A DNA stretch of 64,000 nt from JAXLWB01 sp046328715 (GCA_046328715.1 JAXLWB010000044.1:1-64000); one strand, 5' to 3'; positions 1-8,929 are shown, numbered from the stretch's first letter. Numbers and translations: made by a program. Notes: generated by a model not told the origin, from the sequence alone.

Positions 1-99
1 TCCTGCAGGAATGACAGGTCTATCTTTCAGGGATAAATCGAAAAAAAACTCTCTGTCAAACTGGCTGACAACTCTTGCTCACCCTACACTCTTCCATTA

Positions 100-154
100 A
101 CTTACTGTCACTGTCTCACTGTCCTACTGTCCTACTTACTGACCCACTGACCTA
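100..154. repeat. Heptamer repeat array (ACTGTCC/ACTGACC type)
   Basis: A tract built from degenerate 7-8 base words around ACTGTCC and ACTGACC lies immediately 3' of livH. On the minus strand the livH stop codon TAG (152-154) is the first part of the array. The same words return between livG and livF. The form resembles the short tandemly repeated repetitive (STRR) sequences known from filamentous cyanobacteria; calling it STRR-like is by analogy. Confidence 0.6.
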
Positions 155-1132
155 CCGCATCTCCTCGCGCTCCCGTCTACCCAGAATGCCGTTTGGGCGG
201 AAGAGCAGCATGAGAATTAGTGCAACAAAGACAAAGGCATCACGATAGCTGGTTAGCGAACTGGGTAGCCACTGTTTGAGAAAATCCTGCACGCCAGGAG
301 AAACCAATCCGGGCGGCAAAATATCGCCGATGCCAGGGATGGCCGTGAGTAGCACTTCGAGCGCCCCCAGCGCATAACCTCCGACCACGGCTCCCGCAAT
401 CGAACCAAATCCGCCAATTACAGCGGCGATAAAGGCTTTCAGTACCGGTGTAAAACCCATGTAGGGATTAATCTGCCCGGCCTGCACCGAAAAGAGCAAT
501 CCGGCAACTGCCGCCAATCCCGAACCGATGGCGAAAGCCATCGCCACCACGCGGTTGAGATCGATGCCCACCAGCCGGGCTGCCGTCAAGTCCTCAGCCG
601 CAGCACGCATCGACAGACCCATCGTCGTGCGCGTGACAAAGAAGGAGAGCCCGATCAGCAACAGAATGCCTGCCACCAGCGCAACAACATTCACCCGCGG
701 CACTGTGATTGCCCCAAAGGTCAGCACCCCGTTGAGGATCTCAGGCGAAGGAAAGGCAATCTGGGTGGGTCGCTGCAAAAAACGTGTGATGAGCAAGGTG
801 CCATTTTGTAGAATTTGCCCCACCGCAAACGAACTGAGCAACGCCGCCACATCCGGCGCTCCCCGAATCGGGCGATAAGCGATGCGCTCCATCAGCAAGC
901 CGATAATCACCGTGCCGAGGATCATGATCAACAGCGCCACTGGCAGCGGCAACCCTGCAAAAAGTGAAAAGGCAGCAAAATAGGCCGCCACCATGATCAT
1001 GTCACCGTGGGCAAAGTTGATCAGCCGCAAAATGCCAAAGACCATCGCCAGCCCGACCGCCATCAGGGCGTAGAGGCTGCCAATACTCAAGGCATTGACG
1101 ATCTGTTGAATTGCGTAGTAGACCAGACTCAT
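152..1132 (-). CDS. livH: Branched-chain amino-acid ABC transporter permease (LivH family)
   Basis: This is an inner-membrane permease of the high-affinity branched-chain amino acid (HAAT) transporter family. At 326 residues it is normal length and nearly all of it is hydrophobic helices. Typical LivH features are visible: RLINFAHGDM at about residues 36-45, and the cytoplasmic coupling loop TRTTMGLSMRAAAED at about 168-181 that docks on the ATPases. It starts 10 bases after livF and is probably co-transcribed with livF and livG. Its stop codon is supplied by a heptamer repeat. The second permease (livM) and the binding protein (livK) are not in the window and may lie beyond the left edge. 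The exact substrate (leucine, urea or another amide) cannot be read from the sequence. Confidence 0.93.
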   Translation of the reverse strand: MSLVYYAIQQIVNALSIGSLYALMAVGLAMVFGILRLINFAHGDMIMVAAYFAAFSLFAGLPLPVALLIMILGTVIIGLLMERIAYRPIRGAPDVAALLSSFAVGQILQNGTLLITRFLQRPTQIAFPSPEILNGVLTFGAITVPRVNVVALVAGILLLIGLSFFVTRTTMGLSMRAAAEDLTAARLVGIDLNRVVAMAFAIGSGLAAVAGLLFSVQAGQINPYMGFTPVLKAFIAAVIGGFGSIAGAVVGGYALGALEVLLTAIPGIGDILPPGLVSPGVQDFLKQWLPSSLTSYRDAFVFVALILMLLFRPNGILGRREREEMR

Positions 1133-1142
1133 AAATTCGGCT

Positions 1143-1844
1143 TTATGTTCCCAAATACGTTCGTTCTACCTCTGGATTATGCTTCAACTCGGCGGCTTCG
1201 CCAAAGAGCGTGATGCGCCCCGTCTCCATCACGTAAGCACGGTCGGCAACATCGAGCGCCAGGCGCGCATTTTGCTCAACGAGGAGAATCGTGGTCTTCT
1301 CGGTCTTGAGCCGGCGGATGGTATTGAAGATCGTCTCGACCAGCAAGGGGGCCAAACCAAGCGATGGCTCATCCAGAAGGAGCATCTTGGGACGACTCAT
1401 CAAGGCCCGACTGATGGCTAACATCTGTTGTTCGCCGCCGGAGAGGGTGCCTGCTGCTTGGGTACGCCGATCCTTGAGACGAGGAAAGAGATCGTACATA
1501 CGATCCCTATCGTTGCGGATCTCGCCATCGTTGCGCTGGACTGCCCCTAAACGCAGATTTTCTTCCACGGTTAGCCCGCCAAAGACCCGCCGCCCCTCGG
1601 GACAGTGCGAAATGCCGAGGTGAACAATCTTGTGCGGCGTCAGCGCATCCAGCCGTTGACCGTGATAGATCAGACTGCCTTGTTTGGGCCGTAACAGCCC
1701 GGAAATCGTCTTCAAGGTAGTCGATTTGCCCGCTCCGTTCGAGCCAATCAACGTCACCAACTCGCCCTCGCGTACGGTCAACGAGACGCCCTGCAGCGCT
1801 CGGATATTGCCGTAGTAGACTTCCAGGTCGCGTAGTTCGAGCAT
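1143..1844 (-). CDS. livF: Branched-chain amino-acid ABC transporter ATP-binding protein (LivF family)
   Basis: This is one of the two cytoplasmic ATPases that drive the LivH/LivM permease pair. It has 233 residues, the usual LivF length. Walker A GSNGAGKST is at residues 34-42, the ABC signature LSGGE at 134-138 and Walker B LLLDEP at 155-160, followed by SLGLAP, a typical LivF sequence. It lies between livG (60-base gap filled by repeats) and livH (10-base gap), all on the minus strand. No catalytic residue appears to be missing. Family assignment is secure; substrate is not determined. Confidence 0.94.
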   Translation of the reverse strand: MLELRDLEVYYGNIRALQGVSLTVREGELVTLIGSNGAGKSTTLKTISGLLRPKQGSLIYHGQRLDALTPHKIVHLGISHCPEGRRVFGGLTVEENLRLGAVQRNDGEIRNDRDRMYDLFPRLKDRRTQAAGTLSGGEQQMLAISRALMSRPKMLLLDEPSLGLAPLLVETIFNTIRRLKTEKTTILLVEQNARLALDVADRAYVMETGRITLFGEAAELKHNPEVERTYLGT

Positions 1845-1859
1845 GTTGCCTTCTTTTGT

Positions 1860-1915
1860 CAGTGGGACAGTAAGTCAGTGAGACAGTGAATCAGTGATAC
1901 TGTCCTACTGATTTA
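1860..1915. repeat. Heptamer repeat with imperfect inverted symmetry in the livG-livF gap
   Basis: Words such as GTCAGTG, AGACAGTG and AATCAGTG fill most of the 60 bases between livG and livF. The ends form an inverted repeat: CAGTGGGACAGTA (1860-1872) against TACTGTCCTACTG (1898-1910), with one mismatch. The last codons and TAG stop of livG (1905-1907) lie inside the array. It could fold into a hairpin and tune livG to livF read-through, which is inference. Confidence 0.6.
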
Positions 1916-2687
1916 CTGAACTTCCCAAATACGCCTCAACAACCTCTGGGTTCCGTCGCACCTCTTCCGGTTTGCCTTGGGCGATGACTTTGCCATAGTT
2001 GAGGACGATGATCCGTTCGCAGAGATTCATCACCAGTTTCATATCGTGCTCCACCAATAGGATTGCCAGATGAAAACGGTTGCGAATCTCCAGGATCAAC
2101 TGATGGAGTGCTTCACTTTCGGCTGGGTTCATGCCTGCTGCTGGTTCATCGAGTAGGAGCAGTGACGGCTCCGTGGCCAGCGCACGGGCGATCTCTAAGC
2201 GGCGTTGGTTGCCATAAGGCAAGCTACTGGCTGGCTGGTCAGCAAATTGGGCCAGATTGAACAATTCGAGCAGTTCCAATGCCTTATTGCGGATCGTTTT
2301 TTCTTTCTGGGCAAAACTGGTTGCACTGGTCAGGGTTTCCCAAAGACCGCTTGGGGTACGCAACTGCGCCGCACATTGCACATTTTCTGCCACCGTTAAC
2401 GACGAAAAAAGACGGATATTCTGAAAGGTGCGGGCGATCCCTAAGTGGGCCACACGCGCAGGTGGGGCACCGGTAATCTTTGTGCCACGAAAAGAAATCG
2501 TGCCAGCCGTGGGAATTAGAAAGCCGGTGAGTAAGTTGAAGCAGGTTGTCTTTCCAGCGCCATTCGGACCGATCAGGCCGACAATTTCACCCGCTTGAAG
2601 AGAACAGGAAAACTCTTGCAAGGCAGCAAGGCTGCCAAAAGATTTTCCCAGACGCTCGACGTTCAGCAGATCACCAGCAGTTTGCAT
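1905..2687 (-). CDS. livG: Branched-chain amino-acid ABC transporter ATP-binding protein (LivG family)
   Basis: This is the second ATPase of the transporter, 260 residues. Walker A GPNGAGKTT is at residues 40-48. The LivG-type signature LPYGNQRR, replacing the canonical LSGGQ, is at 156-163, and Walker B LLLLDEP lies at about 176-182. The motif ARTFQNIRLF at 85-94 is the LivG Q-loop region. It is the first gene of the minus-strand livGFH run. The last residues (SVNQ) and the stop codon are encoded by the adjoining repeat array, so the C-terminus may have been altered by repeat growth. No clear ribosome binding site precedes the chosen ATG. Confidence 0.93.
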   Translation of the reverse strand: MQTAGDLLNVERLGKSFGSLAALQEFSCSLQAGEIVGLIGPNGAGKTTCFNLLTGFLIPTAGTISFRGTKITGAPPARVAHLGIARTFQNIRLFSSLTVAENVQCAAQLRTPSGLWETLTSATSFAQKEKTIRNKALELLELFNLAQFADQPASSLPYGNQRRLEIARALATEPSLLLLDEPAAGMNPAESEALHQLILEIRNRFHLAILLVEHDMKLVMNLCERIIVLNYGKVIAQGKPEEVRRNPEVVEAYLGSSVNQ

Positions 2688-3533
2688 AGGATACGAGAAG
2701 GAAATCGGCGAATACGGAGTAACTGTGCAGGTGCGTCACACCGAACACTAGCTCGTTACAAAATAGAAAAATAAATACCGCTTCACAGTATAGATTGAGT
2801 ATTCGTTCGATGCAAGAAGAGAAATCGAGCGGGGTGTACCTATCCGTAGTACTACAGGATTTGATCCACCGTACCGGATCGGTCGTGCAGCACTGCAAAG
2901 TGCCGATCGGAAAATTTCCCCGCAATTCAGCACTCCGACCGAACTCGTTGCGGAACACGAGATCGACTTTGCTGTGCTCCATAAGAAGGGGCTCGTGTAC
3001 GGCTGCAAAACTCGTACGCAACCGGCTGGATTGAGGCAGTAATACGACCGAGGCGCTGAGAGGGTAACCGTCACGCTTCGTGCAGCACTACGCCATGCCG
3101 TGCAATTCTGACTTCGCCAATTCAGTAACAGTGAAGTGCCGTTTCTAAACCTGCAAAACGGTTTGTGCAGGACGACAGCGCTTTGTTTGCAGAGCGAAGA
3201 AGCGTAAGCCGCGTCCTTATGCGCTCACTTCGGTCCGCCTGTACGACATGCGAGGGTAATCAATCCTCGCCAGCCTTGTCATCTCGCCAACAACGGCAAG
3301 AAAATGACGATCGCTTGTCAAAGATAGAAACGTAGATTGCCTGTCTTTTGCAGAGGAAGCTCTTTACCAAGTATGCTACTAGTCAAGTAGAACAATAAGC
3401 TAATGAATCAGCCTGATAGTAAATCAGTATGCAGGCTCAACTGCCCCACGGGTTGACTACTATCCCACTGAATGACTGTCTTACTGATATCCTGCGCCTT
3501 CGGGTCAACTCTACAATTCAAAGGAGAATATGG
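2688..3533. other. Intergenic region without a supported gene
   Basis: This 846-base stretch separates the divergent livGFH and plus-strand sugar-catabolism runs. The open frames within it have no recognisable motif, no convincing ribosome binding site and compositions typical of chance frames. The word TCGTGCAGCACT occurs twice (near 2888 and 3078). From about 3410 to 3490 there is a degenerate ACTGTC/CAGTAA repeat. Promoters for both flanking transcription units should lie here, but none matches consensus well enough to call. Confidence 0.5.
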
Positions 3534-4307
3534 ATGGAGTACAGTCTTTGCTCTTACAGCGTTCACCGCACGGTTGCTGCGGGCAAGATGGATGTCTTCA
3601 GTTACATCACCTTCAACAAAAAAGCCGGTTTCACCCTGCTCGATCCATGGATGAAACATATCGAACGAGGCTATGATGACAATGGCTTTCTCGACGAGGT
3701 GAAAGCTGCTGCCAAGGACGTTAACCTGCCCTTTGGCTGCGTGGCGGTCGATGGTGCCCACATCTACGAGCCAACCGTCGAAGCCCGTGTCGAAAACCGC
3801 AAACGTGCCTATCGCTGGCTGGAAGTGTCGCATTATCTAGGCGCGAAACAGGTGCGCATCGATGCCGGTGGACGCGATATCAGTGCCGAGTCGATCTTTG
3901 ATATCGTGGTCGATGGCTACAAGGATATCATCGCACGTGCCCAGCCGCTCGGTCTACAAGTGATCATCGAGAACCATTGGGGCCCTTACCAACACCCCGA
4001 CAATTTGCACAAATTGCTCGATGCCGTGCCAGGGCTGGGATTGCTCTTCGATTCCTACAATTGGCCGGCTGGAACCCAACAATGGGCCTGGGTGGAATAT
4101 GTCAAATACGCCAGTGCTACACACTTCAAGACTTTTAAGTTTGATGACCAGGGGCACGATCCCGATCAGGATATCCCCAAGGTCATCGGCTTGCTCAAAG
4201 CGGCGGGCTACAACGGCTGCTGGGGCATTGAAAGTACGCCAACGGATGGCGATGAGATCGGCGCTGCGGAGAAAACGCTGGCCTGGTTGAAGGAAATTCT
4301 TGAATGA
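3534..4307 (+). CDS. Sugar phosphate isomerase/epimerase family protein (xylose isomerase-like TIM barrel)
   Basis: This predicted TIM-barrel sugar isomerase/epimerase has 257 residues. The ATG at 3534 was chosen over upstream frame extensions because AAGGAGA lies 6 bases before it. The four metal-ligand positions expected for the AP-endonuclease-2/xylose isomerase-like fold can be traced in order: Glu in VIIENHWGP, Asp in LLFDSYNW, His in ATHFKTF and Glu in WGIESTP. The next gene is a Gfo/Idh/MocA dehydrogenase, a pairing common in inositol and keto-sugar catabolism, so the two probably act on the same sugar. The substrate cannot be named. The TGA stop (4305-4307) is also the first three bases of a 17-bp inverted repeat. 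Confidence 0.88.
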   Translation: MEYSLCSYSVHRTVAAGKMDVFSYITFNKKAGFTLLDPWMKHIERGYDDNGFLDEVKAAAKDVNLPFGCVAVDGAHIYEPTVEARVENRKRAYRWLEVSHYLGAKQVRIDAGGRDISAESIFDIVVDGYKDIIARAQPLGLQVIIENHWGPYQHPDNLHKLLDAVPGLGLLFDSYNWPAGTQQWAWVEYVKYASATHFKTFKFDDQGHDPDQDIPKVIGLLKAAGYNGCWGIESTPTDGDEIGAAEKTLAWLKEILE

Positions 4308-4402
4308 AACGTGATGCGTGATGCGTGAGAAACGGATTGGCTCTATCCTTCTCCTCTCGACCATAGAAGCCAGAGAGGTGTCAATTCACGCATCACGTTT
4401 CA
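4305..4402. repeat. Inverted repeat built from GTGATGC heptamers
   Basis: TGAAACGTGATGCGTGA (4305-4321) is exactly complementary to 4386-4402, giving a 17-bp stem with a 64-base loop. The left arm runs into tandem GTGATGC units. It occupies most of the gap between the isomerase and dehydrogenase genes and overlaps the isomerase stop codon. A related element is at 18660-18711. Confidence 0.75.
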
Positions 4403-4430
4403 CGCATCGTAATCTTTACACGGAGCACTT

Positions 4431-5537
4431 ATGTCAACAGAAAAAATTCGAGTCGGTATTATTGGTGTCGGGCAAATTGGTAAGGCTCATGTACGGGAAT
4501 ATCAGGCCATTCCCGGGGCTGAAATCGTGGCTGTGGCCGACATCAATGAAGCAGAGGCCAGCCGCGTCGCAGCGGCTAACAACATCCCCAGTGTCTATAC
4601 CAGCTTTCGCGAGATGCTCAAGCGCGACGACATTCAGGCGGTAGATGTCTGCATGCACAACAACTTTCACATGCCAGCAACGGTGGCCGCATTGGAAGCG
4701 GGCAAAAATGTCTTTTGCGAGAAGCCGATGGCTGGCTCGTATGTCGATGCCGCCAAAATGTTGGCCACTGCCAAAGCAACCGGCTACCGACTTAACATTC
4801 AGGTACGTAACATCTTCGATATTGAAACCAAAGCGGCCAAATTGTTGATCGACGGCGGTCACCTGGGCAACCTCTATCACGCCCGCTCGACTGGTTTCCG
4901 CCGCCGTGGACGACCGTATGTCGATGGTTACGGCACGCCAACCTTTGTGCAGAAGCAGAACTCAGCCGGTGGCGCGCTTTATGATATGGGCGTCTATCAC
5001 ATTTCTACGATTCTTTTCCTGTTGGGCAATCCCGACATCCAACGCATTTCAGGCAAGACCTACCAGGAAACAGCCATTGACCCCGAACGTTTTGCCAAGA
5101 GCGGCTATAACGTCGAGGAGTTGGGGCTTGGTTTCATTCGCATGGACAAGAACATCACGCTCGACATCATCGAGTCCTGGGCTGTTCATATGGACAATTT
5201 TGAAGGCTCCAGCATCTTTGGTAGCGAAGGCGGCATTCGCCTCAAACCCTTCGGCTACTTCCGCAACATTGGCGATCTTGACGTCAACGGCACTGTCAAC
5301 ATGGATGCGCTTAAGTGGCGCCTCCACGCCGTGCGCGAGAACGGCGACGCCTTCGACAGCCCACAGGAACATTGGATCGCCTCTCTGCAAGGGCGTGTCG
5401 AAATGATCCCGACCGCCGAAATTGCGCTCAACACAATGCTGATCTCGGAAGGTATCTATCTCTCCACGACGCTTGGTCGAGAAGTCACTGCCGAAGAAGT
5501 GCGCGAAATGTCAAAGTCGAGCGCCGTATCTATCTAG
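4431..5537 (+). CDS. Gfo/Idh/MocA family NAD(P)-dependent oxidoreductase
   Basis: This cytoplasmic sugar or cyclitol dehydrogenase has 368 residues. The N-terminal Rossmann fold shows VGIIGVGQIGKAH (about residues 8-20), then the NAD-binding strand end VAVADIN. EKPMAGS carries the conserved Glu-Lys-Pro with the catalytic lysine typical of the family. The C-terminal half is the usual alpha/beta substrate domain, including GGALYDMGVYHI with the conserved Asp/His region. The neighbouring isomerase/epimerase suggests a shared sugar pathway. The exact substrate is unknown. Confidence 0.92.
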   Translation: MSTEKIRVGIIGVGQIGKAHVREYQAIPGAEIVAVADINEAEASRVAAANNIPSVYTSFREMLKRDDIQAVDVCMHNNFHMPATVAALEAGKNVFCEKPMAGSYVDAAKMLATAKATGYRLNIQVRNIFDIETKAAKLLIDGGHLGNLYHARSTGFRRRGRPYVDGYGTPTFVQKQNSAGGALYDMGVYHISTILFLLGNPDIQRISGKTYQETAIDPERFAKSGYNVEELGLGFIRMDKNITLDIIESWAVHMDNFEGSSIFGSEGGIRLKPFGYFRNIGDLDVNGTVNMDALKWRLHAVRENGDAFDSPQEHWIASLQGRVEMIPTAEIALNTMLISEGIYLSTTLGREVTAEEVREMSKSSAVSI

Positions 5538-5586
5538 TGTATCCCTTCCGCAAACGTTCCAAAATAACACGAGGATAGACAACGCA

Positions 5587-7047
5587 ATGGCAGAAGAAAA
5601 ACAAGACTCAAATAAGGCCGATACAACACCCAAAGTCGAACTGAAAGACGAGATTGTCGAAACGCATCATTCGATCACGATTGGAAGCACACGCATCAAC
5701 TACAAGGCAATCGCTGGTACGCTGGCGATCAAGGATGAGGCGGGCAAAGCTAAAGCGTCGATCTTCTTTATGGCCTACTTCAAGCAGGGCGTGGAAGATC
5801 CATCGACTCGTCCACTGACCATCTCCTTCAACGGCGGGCCTGGCTCTTCCTCGGTGTGGTTGCATTTGGGCGTGCTTGGGCCGCGTCGTGTGCTTTCCGG
5901 TGATGTGGGAGCGCTGGCCAAGCCGCCCTATAAGCTGGTAGATAACGACTACTCACTACTCGATGTGAGCGATCTGGTCTTCATCGACCCAGTCAGTACT
6001 GGCTTCAGCCGTCCGGCCAATGGCGAAGAGGCTAAACAGTTTCATGGCTATGATCAAGATATTGAGTCAGTGGGCAACTTCATCCGCCTCTTTGTCACCC
6101 GTTATCAGCGCTGGTCTTCGCCCAAATTCTTGATTGGCGAAAGCTATGGCACCACGCGAGCCGCGGGACTGAGCGGCTATCTGCAAGAGCGGCATGGCAT
6201 GTACCTCAATGGTATTATGCTCATCTCGGCAGTGCTCGACTTTCAGACCGGTGCCTTCGAACTCGGTAACGATCTGGTCTATGCGCTCTACCTGCCCAGT
6301 TATGCCGCAACCGCCTGGTATCATGGCAAACTGACCGAGGAACTGCAAGCGCGTCCACTGGTTGACTATTTGAACGAAGTGGAGCACTTTGCCACCCACG
6401 AGTATCTGCTGGCTTTGATGGAAGGGGATCGCCTAGAGGGTGAGGCGTTGCGACAGATGGCCAAGCGTATCGCCAACTATACTGGACTTTCGGTCGATTA
6501 TGTGTTGCAGACTCGCTTGCGTATGGAGCATGTGCGTTTTGCCAAACAACTGCTGCGCAGCCAGGAACGCACTGTAGGACGGCTTGACACACGTTTCACT
6601 GGCTACGATAAAGATGCGGCGGGCGAGTTCTTTGAGCAGGATCCCAGCTACTCTGCGATCCAAGGTCCCTATGGTGGTGCGCTCAATGCTTACCTGCGCG
6701 ACGAACTCAACTTCGTCAGCGATCTGCCCTATGAACTGCTCGCCTCGCTCTACGAGAAGTGGGATTACAGCAAATTTGCTAACAGGTACCTTCATGTGGC
6801 CGATACCTTGCGCAAAGCCATGAACCAGAATCCTTATCTCAAGGTCTATGTGGCAAGCGGCTTTTACGATCTAGCGACTCCGTTCTTCGCCACTGATTAC
6901 ACGCTCAACCATCTCGGCGTTGATCCTAACCTGTGCAAGAATGTCTCAGTCTCCTACTTTCAGGCCGGTCACATGATGTATGTACATGAGCCGTCGTTGA
7001 TTCAACTGAAGAAAGATCTGGCGGCGTTTGTCATGAATTCAAAATAA
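5587..7047 (+). CDS. Peptidase S10 (serine carboxypeptidase-like)
   Basis: This alpha/beta-hydrolase of the serine carboxypeptidase family removes C-terminal residues from peptides in characterised members. The ATG at 5587 (486 residues) is preferred; the frame stays open further upstream but overlaps the preceding gene. Family hallmarks are complete: FNGGPGSSSVW (about 81-91), nucleophile Ser186 in GESYG, Asp428 in GFYDLATPF and His462 in FQAGHMMY. No signal peptide is visible, unlike eukaryotic vacuolar members, so it is predicted to be cytoplasmic. It lies 49 bases after the dehydrogenase gene and only 2 bases before purM, so it is probably in the same transcript, without an obvious functional link to purine synthesis. 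Confidence 0.92.
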   Translation: MAEEKQDSNKADTTPKVELKDEIVETHHSITIGSTRINYKAIAGTLAIKDEAGKAKASIFFMAYFKQGVEDPSTRPLTISFNGGPGSSSVWLHLGVLGPRRVLSGDVGALAKPPYKLVDNDYSLLDVSDLVFIDPVSTGFSRPANGEEAKQFHGYDQDIESVGNFIRLFVTRYQRWSSPKFLIGESYGTTRAAGLSGYLQERHGMYLNGIMLISAVLDFQTGAFELGNDLVYALYLPSYAATAWYHGKLTEELQARPLVDYLNEVEHFATHEYLLALMEGDRLEGEALRQMAKRIANYTGLSVDYVLQTRLRMEHVRFAKQLLRSQERTVGRLDTRFTGYDKDAAGEFFEQDPSYSAIQGPYGGALNAYLRDELNFVSDLPYELLASLYEKWDYSKFANRYLHVADTLRKAMNQNPYLKVYVASGFYDLATPFFATDYTLNHLGVDPNLCKNVSVSYFQAGHMMYVHEPSLIQLKKDLAAFVMNSK

Positions 7048-7049
7048 TC

Positions 7050-8063
7050 ATGTCTCAATACAAATCTGCAGGTGTTGATATTGATGCTGGCAATCGGGCC
7101 GTAGCATTGATGAAAGCGGCTGTGCGTTCGACCTATACCGCCAATGTGTTGGCTGATATTGGCAGCTTTGGCGGTCTTTTTGCCTTGACCCAGCTGCCTG
7201 CTAATCCCGTGCTAGTCGCATCGACCGATGGCGTCGGTACCAAGGTCAAGTTGGCTGCCGAGTTGGGGCGCTGGCAAGGGATCGGTCACGACATTGTCAA
7301 TCACTGTGTCAACGATATCCTGGTGCAGAATGCGCGCCCGCTCTTCTTCTTGGATTATGTGGCCACTAGTAAACTTGTTCCCGAAGCAGTGGCCGACGTA
7401 GTGACTGGGATTGCCGAAGCTTGTAAAGCGGTTGGCTGTGCCTTGTTGGGTGGCGAAACAGCCGAAATGCCTGGCGTCTATGCCGAAGGTGCCTTCGACC
7501 TAGCTGGGACAATTGTAGGGTTGGTGGATCGCAGCCAATTGTTGCCCCAAACAGACAAGATGCAAGCAGGCGATCTCTTGATCGGCCTACCGAGTAACGG
7601 CCCACACACCAATGGCTACTCGCTGATCCGCAAAGCAATTGCTGGCCGTAATCTCAGCCAAGAGATCGAAAGCGGGGTCACTTTGGCGAACGCACTGCTT
7701 GCTCCACACCGCAGTTATGTAGGTGAGGTGAATCGCTTGCAACAGGCGGGCATCCATGTGTTGGGGATGGCACATATCACAGGTGGTGGATTCATTGAGA
7801 ATATTCCCCGTGTGCTACCGGAAGCGATTGGGGTCCAAGTTGACATGCATAGTTGGGAGATTCCACCGCTCTTTCAGAAGTTGGTCGAATGGAGCGGGCT
7901 GGATTTGCAGGAAGCCTTTCGCGTGCTTAATATGGGGATTGGTATGGTGCTGATCGTGCCCGCATCTGAGCAAAAGCAGGTACTTAAACAGTTACCTGAA
8001 GCGTCCTTTCTGGGGGAACTTATTCCATTGGCTGATAACGCGGAAATTGTTGCGATCTCGTAA
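7050..8063 (+). CDS. purM: Phosphoribosylformylglycinamidine cyclo-ligase (AIR synthetase)
   Basis: PurM catalyses ATP-dependent ring closure of formylglycinamidine ribonucleotide to aminoimidazole ribonucleotide, the fifth step of de novo purine synthesis. The protein has 337 residues, normal length. Characteristic motifs are STDGVGTKVKLA (58-69), GHDIVNHCVNDILVQ (79-93), LLGGETAEMPG and HITGGGFIENIPRVLP. It is followed directly by purN, giving a purMN pair as in many bacteria. The start is 2 bases after the S10 peptidase stop and lacks a clear separate ribosome binding site, suggesting translational coupling. Confidence 0.97.
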   Translation: MSQYKSAGVDIDAGNRAVALMKAAVRSTYTANVLADIGSFGGLFALTQLPANPVLVASTDGVGTKVKLAAELGRWQGIGHDIVNHCVNDILVQNARPLFFLDYVATSKLVPEAVADVVTGIAEACKAVGCALLGGETAEMPGVYAEGAFDLAGTIVGLVDRSQLLPQTDKMQAGDLLIGLPSNGPHTNGYSLIRKAIAGRNLSQEIESGVTLANALLAPHRSYVGEVNRLQQAGIHVLGMAHITGGGFIENIPRVLPEAIGVQVDMHSWEIPPLFQKLVEWSGLDLQEAFRVLNMGIGMVLIVPASEQKQVLKQLPEASFLGELIPLADNAEIVAIS

Positions 8064-8067
8064 AAGA

Positions 8068-8736
8068 ATGAAAACTAAGAGTATCAAAAAAACAACGACT
8101 CCCCCTACAGAAACGCCGTCAGCCTCTGCTCGTATCGCCGTACTGATCTCGGGCAACGGTAGCAACTTACAGGCAATGATCGACGCCATCCATAACCGCT
8201 ACCTCAAGGCCGAAATCTGTGTGGTGGTTTCTAACAAAAAGGATGCCTTTGGCCTGCAACGTGCGACGCAGGCTGGCATCCCCACCCGCTATCATCCACT
8301 CAAGCCCTACAAAGAAGCAGAGAAGAGTCGATCTGACTACGATGCCGATCTGGCCAAACTGGTTAAAGAGTACAAACCGGATTACATTGTCCTCGCAGGC
8401 TGGATGCACATCCTCAGCAACGCCTTCCTGCAACACTTCTCCTACCGGGTGATCAATCTTCACCCGGCGCTGCCCGGAACCTTTCCTGGCACCAATGCGA
8501 TTGAACGGGCCTTTGAAGCCTTTCAGCGCAAGGAAATCAAAAAGACTGGCGTCATGGTGCATCTGGTACCGGATGAAGCTGTGGATGCTGGCCCAGTGAT
8601 TGAAAGCGAAGCCGTGCCGATCTATTCGTCGGATACATTGGAACTGCTCACCACACGCATGCACAACGTGGAGCATCGACTATTGGTTACGGCGCTGAAG
8701 CGGTTGATCGAAACTGACGAAGAGATTGATGAGTAA
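8068..8736 (+). CDS. purN: Phosphoribosylglycinamide formyltransferase (GAR transformylase)
   Basis: PurN transfers a formyl group from 10-formyl-tetrahydrofolate to glycinamide ribonucleotide. The ATG at 8068 gives 222 residues; a TTG at 8047 in the same frame would overlap purM and add seven residues. The phosphate-binding loop ISGNGSNLQA is at about 27-36. The catalytic set is present as Asn130 and His132 in INLHPALPGTFPG and Asp173 in the VDAGPVI segment. The N-terminal 20 residues are Lys/Thr/Pro-rich and not part of the fold. It is the last gene of the plus-strand run and ends before a large inverted-repeat element. Confidence 0.96.
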   Translation: MKTKSIKKTTTPPTETPSASARIAVLISGNGSNLQAMIDAIHNRYLKAEICVVVSNKKDAFGLQRATQAGIPTRYHPLKPYKEAEKSRSDYDADLAKLVKEYKPDYIVLAGWMHILSNAFLQHFSYRVINLHPALPGTFPGTNAIERAFEAFQRKEIKKTGVMVHLVPDEAVDAGPVIESEAVPIYSSDTLELLTTRMHNVEHRLLVTALKRLIETDEEIDE

Positions 8737-8768
8737 AGCGCTGATAGTATAGTAAGTCTTGCCATTTC

Positions 8769-8929
8769 GAGGAGCGGCTGTTTGCGGAGCCTGTCCTACT
8801 AATAAACCAACCGTAGCAACTGTCCTGAAAGAACGAACTGTCATTCTGAGCGAAGGCTTTTTTGAGCGAAGAATCCTGCGTGGTCCAACCAAGATTCTTC
8901 GTCGCAAACAGCCGCTCCTCAGAATGACA
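8769..8929. repeat. Nested inverted-repeat element (TGTCATTCTGAG type)
   Basis: Three perfect inverted pairs occur between convergent purN and the secreted beta-helix gene. GAGGAGCGGCTGTTTGCG (8769-8786) pairs with 8903-8920 (18 bp). TGTCATTCTGAG (8839-8850) pairs with 8918-8929 (12 bp). CGAAGAATC (8867-8875) pairs with 8893-8901 (9 bp). The first two pairings share 8918-8920 and cannot form fully together, so alternative foldings are possible. Short elements carrying TCATTCTGAGCGAAG words recur in many bacterial genomes, from memory. No coding capacity is seen; it may be a miniature mobile element or act as a terminator. Confidence 0.75.

Noticed and set aside
2671..3021. 116-codon minus-strand frame overlapping the livG start
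   Set aside because: It is Cys/Ser/Phe-rich with no motif, and livG itself is well supported in another frame.
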